This document shows, one piece after another, positions 24,645-34,899 of a stretch of 64,000 bases of DNA. Each line of letters begins with the position of its first letter. The first letter of the stretch is position 1. Below the pieces are notes generated by a model. It did not search any database and was not told the DNA's origin. It worked only from the letters and a program-made list of their open reading frames with translations. A program made the translations under genes and the position numbers. The stretch is from Moringa oleifera. Lineage: Eukaryota; Streptophyta; Magnoliopsida; Brassicales; Moringaceae. The stretch covers positions 3,968,001 through 4,032,000 of the forward strand of contig JAJFZO010000566.1 of the NCBI GenBank assembly GCA_021397835.1. Reading direction: 5' to 3'.

Positions 24645-24730
24645 TGTGGGCACATGCATGGTATGTGTGAGAAGGGCAATGGGTGAGAAGTGCAATGGGT
24701 TACACATATATCTTTAATGTGAAAGGATTT
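24645..24730 (+). promoter_or_regulatory. second conserved DC1-upstream element, copy C
   Basis: It contains GGTATGTGTGAGAAGGGCAA and then a tandem second GTGAGAAGTGCAATGGG, a small local duplication that copies A and B lack. A long CTC repeat follows. Confidence 0.45.
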
Positions 24731-24746
24731 TGCTCCTTTTTGTGCT

Positions 24747-24776
24747 CTCCTCCTCCTCCTCCTCCTCCTCCTCCCT
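24747..24776. repeat. (CTC)n microsatellite
   Basis: About nine CTC trinucleotides. Copy A has only three to four at the same place, so this has expanded since the duplication. Confidence 0.8.
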
Positions 24777-25860
24777 CTATCTCTTTATTTTCTTCGATTT
24801 AATGTCAAGGAAAGCATGGGTTTGCCCATGTATGTCAGTCTCCGAAAAAGATTTGGCTTTATCTTCTCTACGCTGTTAGGAAAGCACTTAACATAATTAA
24901 TTTTTCCAAGCTTCATACAGTCAGAGTTCTTGATTCATCACAATGAATGATAAGCTATTGATAATCAATAAGCACAGGGTGCATGTTTCGACCATTAATT
25001 TAACAGAAGTTAAAAGGATAAATAACATTATTGTTTTAAACTGTAATTTTTGAACAAATAACATAATTTGGAGACATTTAAATGCTTAATTGTAGTTTTA
25101 ATTGATTAAATACTTTCTCTGAACAAATAGAAAATTTTAGTTAATCTGCAGATCATAGCTATGATCCTTTTGGATGCTTAATTGAGAATGGATTTCATTT
25201 TCACCAGAAATTCACTCTTTAAGGCAGACAGACAACTCTTTACGTGCAATTCGATAAGGCCTCTAATCAATAGTATTGAAAGCCCTCAGTAATTTTTATT
25301 TTTCTTTTCTGGTAATGTCTTTAGTTAAGGAGCTTAATTTGTTATCATTAAGGAACTTAATTGATGTAGGTGAATGCTTGACTCACCATTAGTCACATTA
25401 TTGATTAATCGGTTAACAATTTAATAAGTAAGCCACATGGCCATTTATTATTTGACTTCAATGAGGAATCTTCTGCATATATTAAAACAATTCATCTCAA
25501 TTTTGATTAATTTATTATAACTAAGTCTGACCCTTATTATATAATCGGAGTTCCTTTGACGCTTTCCATCACTGGTAAATTTGTAAAAACAAAAAAAAAA
25601 TTATTATTTTAAATACATGATCTTTAAATAAAATATCAAACTCTAGAAATTAAAGCAATCTAGATCTAGTTAGCTTCATGTACATGTATTTTTTTGTTGC
25701 CTAATTATTGAGAGAGAGAAATGTCAAACCCTAGAAAGCAATTATTAAAGATTATAACAATCATCTCTCTTCAATTTGTTTGTTCTGTTATCTATTCTTA
25801 TAAGAAAGAGAATAAGCTTATGGTCTTTTGGTGTTTCGTTATCGAGATACATTTCTTTTT

Positions 25861-25925
25861 AATTGAGGCTTGGACTGATCTCCCATGAGACATGGAGATA
25901 CATATATCCTTACAAATATTGTGCA
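25861..25925 (+). promoter_or_regulatory. conserved DC1-upstream box, copy 7
   Basis: It reads ATTGAGGCTTGGACTGATC, then TCCCATGAGACATGGAGATA, and ends AAATATTGTGC. It lies about 0.6 kb 5' of the copy C ATG and is the counterpart of copy 3. Confidence 0.55.
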
Positions 25926-26128
25926 AAGTCTAAGCCTAAAAGATCGTAAAATAGATGAGATTGGGTTAAACTGCATTATTGGGCCACTACCATGCATGAT
26001 CAATAATTAGTCTTTCTTTTCTACCAGTAATTAGCACGATTTGTATATTTAATTTGATTCTGCAGTCTCTTGGGAAAGAAAGAAAGAGAGGGATACATAT
26101 ATATAATATAGGTTTTTTTTGGTTAATT

Positions 26129-26186
26129 TTTAGGCTGTAGACTAATCTTCCATGATACCCGGAGATATGTATGGTCATATTGTGCC
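26129..26186 (+). promoter_or_regulatory. conserved DC1-upstream box, copy 8
   Basis: It reads TTAGGCTGTAGACTAATC, then TTCCATGATACCCGGAGATA, and ends CATATTGTGCCAGG. It is about 340-395 bp 5' of the copy C ATG and is the counterpart of copy 4. Confidence 0.6.
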
Positions 26187-26523
26187 AGGCTGAGCTAGGT
26201 CCTGTTTCCATTGGTATTGAAAAACAAATCAAGTAAAACAATGTGAAAACTTCCTAAGTGAGCAAACAAAAATTCCAGCGAACATTCACATGAACCTGTG
26301 TAAAGCCAATGCTCGATCTAGCTATATGTGATCGTAGAGAGACGACATATGAATTTCTATATCTGAGCTTAGGTAAGATATATTTTTAGGTTCATTTTCA
26401 CTAACTACAATTAATTTAATCTTCTAGTAATCCCTGGGGAAAGAGAGCAAGAGAGGGAGATAGACACATAGGCAGATATATATCTATATGGATATAGAGA
26501 GAAAGAAAGAGGAGAAAATAGAG

Positions 26524-28088
26524 ATGGAGATTGAACATTTTAGTCACGAGCATCCACTGGCATTCGTGGATATAAAGGATGAAGACAGAGTTTTCTGCCA
26601 AATATGTAACAAAGTGTTATCTGGTTTGATCTATGGTTGCACTGGGTGTGAGTTCTATATCCATAAATCTTGTGCGGAGTTTCCAAGGGAGATCCAACAC
26701 TTCTTTCATCCGTGCCCTCTCATTTTGGAAAAAGATCCATTTTCCATGGGATCAGAATTCATATGCTTGGTTTGTGGTGAATCAAATGCGGCCTCATTTT
26801 ATTACCATTGCAAGCAGTGTATATATTTTCTAGATATTGAATGCGCCTTACAACCACCCAGAATATCTGAGGGTGACAACAAGATTCAGCATTTCAGTCA
26901 TTGGCATCCATTGGAACTGATTGAAATCAAGACAGGAAAATCTAAAGTCAGGATTAGGTGCAACATATGCCGAAAATCCTGTCAGGATCATACCTATGGG
27001 TGCCAGAAGTGTCACTTTTACATCCATGACTCATGTATGGAAGACTTACCACGACAGATCCAGCACTTCTTTCATCCATGCCCTCTCATCTTTTGCAAGA
27101 TGCCATGGCATGTGTGTAACGCTTGCAATGAGATTAAGCCCCAATCAGAACTTGTTTTCCGCTGTGGGATGTGTTGTTTCAACCTGCATGTTGAATGTGC
27201 TCTGCTTGCCTTCAAAGAATCAGAAGGTCGGAAGCAAATCCAACATTTCCTCCACGGCCATCCATTGCTGCTCACCGACAACAGCGATGAGGATGGAGTT
27301 CACTGCTTTGTGTGCGGACAAGACTGCTCAAGTCTAAGCTATAGTTGCAGCAGATGCAGATTGTGGTTACACATATCGTGCGCCGACCGGGAAGTGCCTC
27401 TTGAGATCAAACATCCTTTTCACCCCTTGCATTCTCTTCAGCTTGTTGTTCCATTTATGAGCTCTTGCTGTTCAGCTTGTTGCTTTGATTTCGTCCCTGG
27501 CGCCCTTTATTCTTGTGATAAGTGTGACTTTCGAATTGACGTAGCTTGCGCGTCCCTCACTCCCCACATTAAGTACCATGGCCACCAACACCTTCTCACT
27601 TTCTTTGAAAAAACTGGTGAAAAATTTTGCTGCAACATCTGTGAAACATCTACCGACGACTTGTTTCTCCGATGCATAAGCTGCAATTTTAACCTCCATC
27701 TCTATTGCCATCCTTCAGTACCACAAACCATTAAACATAAACGTCATCTTCATCCTTTAGCCTTTACTAAATCTTTTTATCAAGATGAATGTTTTCCAGA
27801 AGACGACGACTTTTATTGCGATGCTTGTGAAAGAGAAAGAAGAAAAGGGATCCCACTTTATTATTGCACGGAATGTCCATTTGTTGTCCATATTAAATGT
27901 GTGATTTCCGAGGTAAGTTCATGCTACTCTACTATTTTTGCTTCAACTCTTCTTCTCTCCTCGAAGTATTTTGGATTTGCTAAACTTGAATACCTTTTTT
28001 AATATTTTGTAGATAAATTTTGAACGTTTTCATGTGAGTCTCTTTTGGATCTTCAGATTGAAGCTTGACTTATCCTACACTTCTGTTG

Positions 28089-28121
<33 letters not shown>

Positions 28122-28516
28122 CATGCTTGACATCATCATTTACACCTCTGATTACATTAAATTTATCATGTTATGATGCTTATAACAATTATGAGTCGGT
28201 GTGGTTTCAGGTGTTAGCTCCTCTATCGATTGAAGATAAGGATGATGGTTTGGTAGAGGAAGTAGAAAATTCTGCCATAGACATCTCACTGGACAAACTG
28301 GACAAAAGGATTGCAGATCTTCATATAGCAATGAAGCCATTGGAGGAAAAAAAGAAGCAACTTAAAGAAGAAAAGAAAAAATTAAAAAAAGCACTAAAAG
28401 CAAATAATGAGGAATTGGAATCATTATCAAAAGAGTTGGAAGGGCTTGAAATAGATCGTTCTCTGGTCATTATTACACATAACAAAAAGAATGCATCCTC
28501 AGATATCCTTCACTAG
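26524..28516 (+). CDS. DC1 domain protein copy C with C-terminal coiled coil
   Basis: Exon 1 is 26524-27912 (463 codons), the intron 27913-28210 and exon 2 28211-28516 (101 codons and stop), giving 564 residues. The start MEIEHFSHEHPLAF matches copies A and B. An in-frame ATG also lies 36 bases upstream at 26488, but the equivalent in copy A is out of frame, so the later one is preferred. About eight DC1 units keep their zinc-ligand Cys and His residues, including those lost in copy A. Exon 2 encodes a highly charged helix (LDKLDKRIADLHIAMKPLEE, then a Lys/Glu-rich run), predicted to be a coiled coil that could give dimers. The protein should be soluble; no signal peptide or membrane segment is seen. 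Its function is unknown; DC1 proteins are often stress- or defence-linked. Confidence 0.85.
28090..28122. repeat. (TA)n microsatellite in the copy C intron
   Basis: About sixteen TA dinucleotides; the copy A intron has only about five at the same position. Confidence 0.8.
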
Positions 28517-28876
28517 TTGGGTGATTATCTAATGATAAACACAGCATGTTATGCCCAAAGTTTTACCTTTGCTTGGCAATTTTACTGCTATCTGTTTGAT
28601 TGCTTAGAATCATTGTATTTTGAACCATTTTTGTAACCTCAACTTCAAGATTGGACTCCATAAAGTCGTAGATGCTCGCAAGCACTTGGTTTGATTTATA
28701 TTCTAGTGTTGTCAAAAACATTGTAACATCTTATCTAGCGGTGTAATCTTTGCAATTAATAAATTGAAGCCCTTTTTATTTGTTTTCTGTTTTCATTGGA
28801 AGATCTCTTTTAAGTAAGCTCTTAAATTTTTATTGAGTATTAATATACAGAAATAATTTTTTTTTTAAAATAACAA

Positions 28877-28996
28877 CATTGCAATAAAATATATTTTTAA
28901 TAACAGTTATTTAATGGCAATTATCACAATTACCATCATATAAATTAATTGAAGTTGTTTTATCGTACTTTTAATGATATTTATCAAATAAACACT
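28877..28996. mobile_element. truncated CACTA-like element end, copy C side
   Basis: It starts CATTGCAATAAAA and matches 10750-10870, then breaks off at AAATAAACACTATTAC. The break marks the 3' limit of the A/C duplication or a later deletion. Confidence 0.45.
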
Positions 28997-30630
28997 ATTA
29001 CATCTTTCTAAGCCATTTTTTAACATCAAAATTATTTTTTCTCCTATCCTAGTAAGTGACGTGCATTGTGTTGCTTACGTCTTTCTAAGCCATTTTTTAA
29101 CAGTGAAAGAAGCTTTTACAATGCACAAACTCAACTTCATCGTAAGAAGAACTCTCTCTTTTGGTTTCTCATGGTTTGGGTCATAACCTCAAATTAAGAA
29201 TGTGTTCTTTAAACCATTTTTTAATAGCAATTCAGGCAATTTTGCCTGTAGCACAAGTGACTTCAAGCTCTTTACCAAACGTGTTCTCTCATTCCTCCAC
29301 GCGATCATCCGTTCAATATGTCTTTTGTTGCACTACTACTTAGATCTCTATGATAATTGTTTTATTTTCTAAATTTTATCATCGACTGCAGGTAGATTTC
29401 AATCTCTTCTGTCATGTTTACTCGAAGCTTTCTCACTGAATCTTTGTTTATATATAACCCTAGCGACTATGCAAAATTCATGTTAGGTCAAATAGTTTAT
29501 TATATATTTGTGTGTGTCCATATAGGAAGTTTGATTGGTTTGCTTCAATATTGGGTTATCTCTGAATTTTAATTTTGTCATCCATTTTAGGTTGTATATA
29601 TTTTTTTTCATGGCTGCATTGAGCTTGACTTCCTTTCATATGGATCTATAAATGCTCTCTATTCCTGCCTGGATTTTATGTGGTTTGTTTACTTATATGC
29701 AAAAGTGAGTTTGTGCAATCATCGTTGAGCTTCCGGCCCTGGATAGAAGAATCTATATTTATTATATCCTCAGCATCCATTGTTGCTGCAAAGATGAACT
29801 TCAACTTGTCAGTGTGCTGCATTTCCTTATGGCAAAACAATGTAACTTCAGGGTTTACCTGTCATAGGTATCAAGTCCATCATGATTCATACTGTCAGTG
29901 ACCTGAAACTGACATAAAAAGAGTTCCAATCTTCTGAACTAAATATACTGTGTGAAGTTAGTGCTCATACCTGTATATAGCATTCGCCTTTGAAATTGAT
30001 GAGTTCAACATCCCTAACTGTTCGGCTAATTCACATTTCAGGTCAAGTGAACATTAGTTAGCTCATGTAGAAGATAAAAGAATTCACCTACCTTAATAAC
30101 TATCTTAAGACATGAACAATGTCCTTAGCTGCTGGGAAGCCAATACCAAGTGGCTGAAGTTTCAAATTTAATGCTAGAATTTCAGTGGCTATATATCATG
30201 GATCAATGGTGGAGGTTGCAATTTTCAATTCTTGGCTATGATTCCCAGTAGTTGCTATTATTTCCCTAAGTATCAAGTTTCACCCAGTTGTTATATGAGA
30301 TCAATTAATGCTATGTCATCTCTGGTTTCAAATTATCTTAAAATGGCCTTTACCTATTTAGTGACCTTAATAATTGCTTGCTCCATGCATGAGCTTCAAA
30401 GCACTGTCTTAAATGTTCAAAGTAATTAAGGAGTTTGATTTGTTTCTTGGTTACTATGAAGAAGTGGTTGCACCTGATGATGTCATGAAAAGTGGTTGCA
30501 GAAAGGGACATGAAAAGAATCTATTAACTGTAAAATTAGGCTGATGGATATCTTTAGGATTTGGTTGCTTCTCTTCCTTCTTAATTGCTTTCAAATGATA
30601 TCAAAGTGTTAATGATTGTATGATGATGAT
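28997..30630. other. intergenic sequence before the phospholipase C relic
   Basis: Less AT-rich than most of the window, yet no family could be recognised on either strand. A word TCTTTCTAAGCCATTTTTTA occurs twice (near 29004 and 29083). The rest could hold introns or lost exons of the phospholipase C gene that follows, but nothing in it supports that directly. Confidence 0.35.
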
Positions 30631-31080
30631 GCAGTTGTCCATGGCCCAAATGGATCACCTACTTCAATGTTGGAGTACGAGCACTCATCAATTTCGGCAA
30701 CAGTGAAGAAGCTCTTCAATCTCTCCTCACACTTCCTAACAGAGATGCATGGGCTGGATCCTTTGAAATCATAGTTCAATCTCGGAAAGAACCTAGAACG
30801 AATCAAGGATGGAGAGGCAAATGAAAATGCCAAGCTCAGTGAATTGCAGCAAGAGTTGCTGCGACTTCTGACAGTGTTGAAAGGTAAGAATATCTTAACG
30901 AGTTACTCAGAAAAAATTGAGAAGGAGATGACTTTGAGGGAAGGGAAGGAGTACATGGAGGATGCAATGAAACGTTTCCTGGAAGCAGGACGATATGCCC
31001 AGAAAATGGGAGATAATGGAGAATAAATTTTGAAAATGAGACCGTCACTGACGACCAGATCTTGGGACACTTCGGCAAGC
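30631..31080 (+). pseudogene. 3' fragment of a non-specific phospholipase C (phosphoesterase family)
   Basis: Three frames must be joined to read this. They give [16 protein letters not shown], then RDAWAGSFE and RKEPRT, then [54 protein letters not shown] and MRPSLTTRS. These are hallmarks of the C-terminal region of plant non-specific phospholipase C, an enzyme that hydrolyses phosphatidylcholine and related lipids to diacylglycerol. A splice-acceptor-like GATGATGATGCAG precedes it, so it is probably an ordinary gene fragment, not a processed copy. There are frameshifts near 30733 and 30795 and a stop at 31024-31026. The catalytic N-terminal half was not found. Confidence 0.75.
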
Positions 31081-31723
31081 ATCATTTGCTTCTAGGATCG
31101 ACAAAGAGGGAAACAGAGAGATCAACAATGAAGATAAGCATCATCTCCTCTGTGTCTCCAAGGGCTGCTTGCTTCAAGAACATTTTAGAAATAAATATTT
31201 CTCATCTAAATGGGCGAGATGATCATCTGTTTAAGAAGAAAAGTACCTGACTACATAAGAAGTCTATTTGTATATGTGTACAAATCAAATCTGCATGCCC
31301 AGAACCCCATCAAAACAGACAGACATGTATGTGTGTACCCCATCAAAATCTGCATCTTGACAAAACTCGTAATTCCTTAGACTATTCCTTTGAACCCTTT
31401 TCCGAGGGTTCCTATTTTTGTTGTTATACCTTAAAAGTAATGAGAAATTAATACTATTTGAATAATTGTCTATAATTGTCAAACTGCAGAATGTAATTTT
31501 GTAGTGGAATGTTGCAGCAATAAGTTAGAAAAGGCTGTAGATGGAAAAGAATAACATCAGCAATTGATATAGAGTACACACAGGATAATGATGTCTATTG
31601 GGGTAGTGCCGCAGGAGGAGAAGCAAAAGCTAACAAGTCAGAGCAGAAGCAGGATTGATAATTGGTATGTTTTTGAATGTTATGTTGGCTTAGGAATTGC
31701 ATTTTTCATGCATTTAATAACAA
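31081..31723. other. short intergenic stretch, nothing recognised
   Basis: Lies between the phospholipase C relic and DC1 relic D. No supported coding region, repeat or element end. Confidence 0.4.
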
Positions 31724-32725
31724 TTGGTATTTGATCACAAGAAAGGTTTGTTACCATTTTCTGTATTAATAAGTTCAAGTGTGTGCTGCGATGCTTGCCA
31801 TGAATCGAAGAAATCAAGCTTTTGGTACCACTGCAAGCGGTGTGGATTTGATCTAGATATTGAATGTGCCTTATGGCCACCCAAAACATCTGAGGATGAC
31901 AATCAGATTCAACATTTCTGTCACTGGCATCCGTTGAAACTTGTTGAAATTAAGTCAGGAAGTGATGAAGTCAGCTGCAATATTTTTGAAGAATCTTGCT
32001 CAGATCCAGCCCATGGGTGCCGAGACTGCAACTTTTTTGTCCATAAGTCGTGTATGGACAACTTATCACGACAGATCCACCATTTGTTTCATCGATGTCC
32101 ACTCATCCTGGTGACGATACCCTCCTATATTTGTAAAGGTAGTGACAGAAGGTGCTCACGTCTGGCCTTCAGTTGTGAGAAGTGCCGATTCATTCCGGAT
32201 CTCGAATGTGCTCTGCTTTCCACTGTAGAATCTGACAGACAAAAGAAGATTCAACATTTCCTCCATGGACATCCCTTGACACTAGAGGTAAAGCAAAACA
32301 GTAATGAAGTTCTGTTCATTATGCCAATATAGTTGCTCAGAGTCAGCTTACGCTCGTCGCAAATGCAAGTTTTATTTGCACGCATCATGCGCTGAGCTGC
32401 AACGAGTGATCCAACATCCATTTCACACGCAACATTCTCTCACTCTTGGTCCAAGATCGTCCTACTGCAATGCCTGTTGTAGGCCTTTCAGTTGCCACAG
32501 CTACCACTGCGAGATGTGCGACTTGATCTGCATGTTGAATGTGCTTCCATGATGCCTTTTCTCAAATACAAAAATCATGACCATCTTCTCACTTTTGTGA
32601 AGCACATGTATGGGGAGCCTACATGTAGAGTCTGCAATTCTACATTCTCTGGTACCTCCTACTTGCGTTGTGTGGAGTGTGACTATGATGTCCATCTCCT
32701 GTGCATTCCACTACCCAAATACTAA
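31724..32725 (+). pseudogene. DC1 relic D, truncated at both ends and frameshifted
   Basis: Read through two frame changes, it gives about six DC1 units most like the minus-strand gene at 926-3557, for example ALWPPKTSEDDNQIQHFCHW and HDHLLTFVKHMYGEPTCRVC. The first unit and the start codon are missing. The first frameshift is near 32310-32325. The second, at 32521-32525, fits loss of one T in a Phe codon. The sequence stops with TAA at 32723-32725, in the seventh unit, and has no donor site or coiled-coil exon. Several zinc ligands are changed (for example Cys to Phe in NIFEESC). It may have arrived separately from the A/B/C group. Confidence 0.8.
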
Positions 32726-33442
32726 TGGTTATTTTGCATCAATCAGGAAATGTTTTACTTATAATAACAATTTTTTGGTTCATCAATAAATGTTTAGTGT
32801 CTCTTGATGGATATATCTGTGTCAATGCTTTAATGTGTCTCTGTTTAGTTTAATAACCCACTGGCAATATTTTTTGCTTCTTGGCTGGAAATCACTCATT
32901 TAATGTTTTCGGCAACTTTTTTCTTTAAAAAATATTTCAGTTGTGAGGTGATATCATGATGGATGCTTGGATTTTTAATATGTGAAATGCGGAGAATGGT
33001 ATGTCTGGTGTAACATAGTTGTATGGAGCTAATGGGTATAAAATGAAGTCTGTGTGGACTTGTGAGGTAGAAAAAGAGAACAAAACAGATGGAAAGAAGA
33101 AGGGAATGAAGGTGAGAGAAAATCATAAATGTGATGTGTGAGGGATTTTGGTGTATAACAAAGAGTAAAATAAAAAATAAAAATAAGAAAGAGAGAAAAT
33201 AAAAAATGAAGAACTACTAAATATCTAGCATATAATGATGAATGTCTTATGTTGGGTGGTAAGTGTTTATTAATTTTTATTAATCAATAATTATTTAATA
33301 TATATGCAAGATTATTTTTGTATGTCACTAAATATCTAATATATTTTAAAAAATATTTTATATTTATTAATAAATATTTTATTTTTATTAACGAATTTAT
33401 TCTCCATTAACAAATGTCTAGTACATACTAACATATTCTTTT
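32726..33442. other. AT-rich intergenic sequence
   Basis: No gene recognised. The 33126-32896 minus-strand frame has no family features. Confidence 0.4.
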
Positions 33443-34610
33443 CATTACAACAAAACAAAATTTTGACGACAATTATCCTAGAATAATTCTAAAAATTATC
33501 ACTATATCTACAATAAGAACTTCTTTGTTATACTTTTAATGGTTTTTGTTTAACAATGCTATCAATAAATGTATAATGATAATTGTAAATATTACTAATT
33601 AAAAAATATACTTAGGGACTATTTTTTACAATTACTTTTAAAATAAATTCATAATTTTTTAATTTTAAAAATTTGAATTTAAATTGAAATTTTTATAAAT
33701 TAAATAAAAATTTATCTAAATATAACAAAAATAATATTTATTGAATAAAAATGCATAAAATTGGGTATACATTTAAATAAATTAAACCTTAAAAATTAAA
33801 ATCTGATATTATTCATAAATATTTTTACTTTTGAGATATAAAATACAAAAATTAAAAATTAAATTAAAATAATTCGATAAATGAAACACTCTGGAATATT
33901 AGATATATTTTATTATGCAAGAGAATACAATCTAGACAATATTATAGTTATGAATAATGATATTCATTCGATTACATGATATTATAAGTCACAAAAATTT
34001 TCATATTTTATTTGTAATTTTTTAAAATAAATAGTGATAATTCATTAATTGCATCTAAATGACTCTTTTAACAGCTTTTGTTCGATGATCAATAAACAAA
34101 AATTTGTAACTATTTTAGCGATAATTGTTTAATGACTGGAATTTAATCATTTATAATTCTCTTAACATCAATTGTTAGTTGTCTTAACATATTTTGGTCT
34201 ATAGCAACAAATATATCAACACTTAATAAAAAAAAATATTGTCACTGTGAATTATTTTTAGTGGCAATTGTTAATTGCTATAAATAAGATCAAATTTATC
34301 TTACCTTTAGTGATAATTGTTAATGATTTTAACAAATGACGTTAAATACACTTATCTTCAACGACAATTGTTAATTATTGTAAACAAAACAAAGGTCAAC
34401 TTATTTTCAGCTAATTCTCATTAACAATTAGCTTTTAACTCATAGTCTTTCAATGATAATCATTTTCTATTTTTATCAGTAATCATCATGATTGTCGCTA
34501 TAGGGCTTTTTATGCTAGCTTTTGAACAATTACTAGTAAAAATTTTAACAACAATTTTGATGCTACAACAACCAAAATATTCATAGTTAAAACCTTTGTA
34601 TGTTATAGTG
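33443..34610. mobile_element. CACTA-like non-autonomous DNA transposon, 1168 bp
   Basis: The left end is CATTACAACAAAACAAAATT. The right end, read inverted, is CACTATAACATACAAAGG. About 19 of the first 25 positions agree, and both ends fit the CACTA superfamily start. Both sides are flanked by TTT, matching the 3-bp target duplication of that superfamily. The interior is AT-rich, with many short words of the AACGACAATTGTTAAT kind on both strands, as in CACTA subterminal repeats. It has no coding capacity, so it would need a transposase supplied elsewhere. TTT flanks in AT-rich DNA are weak evidence on their own. Confidence 0.6.
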
Positions 34611-34899
34611 TTTATGTATCACTACATGTTTGACATAAATAAACATACATTTTTATCCATTAGTAAATGTTTATTCAAGTTGATGAATATTTTCATCCAT
34701 CTGTAAATGTTTACCACGATGCAAGAAATTTTTTACTATAAAATTATTATCTTTAAAGTTTGATATCTATAATTTGCGAGTGTATTTATTTGTGATCTAT
34801 TTTGATAAGTTTTAATTAGATTTATTCAATAATTATTAAAATTAAAATTACTCATTTAAAAATAGCAATCGAAATGATATGCTTTAAAATTTTAATGGA

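Larger units (their letters stand above)
22693..26487. repeat. 5' part of duplicated segment shared with about 5905-8413
   Basis: Colinear with the copy A upstream region, with one large extra piece (about 22945-24630). The second half of that extra piece (about 24050-24600) is itself a diverged copy of the region 350-600 bp upstream of the DC1 genes, yet no DC1 gene follows it. No other coding region was found here. Confidence 0.7.

Noticed and set aside
26488..26523. Upstream ATG as the start of copy C (MDIERKKEEKIE)
   Set aside because: The equivalent ATG is out of frame in copy A, and all relatives start at MEIEHFSH-type sequence; still possible.
28034..28516. Separate gene starting MSLFWIF before the coiled-coil exon
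   Set aside because: It reads through an intron including a (TA)n tract; paralogues A and B show the exon begins at VLAPL.
30609..31078. Minus-strand frames of 60-80 codons near 31 kb
   Set aside because: They are antisense to the phospholipase C relic, which gives the recognisable protein.
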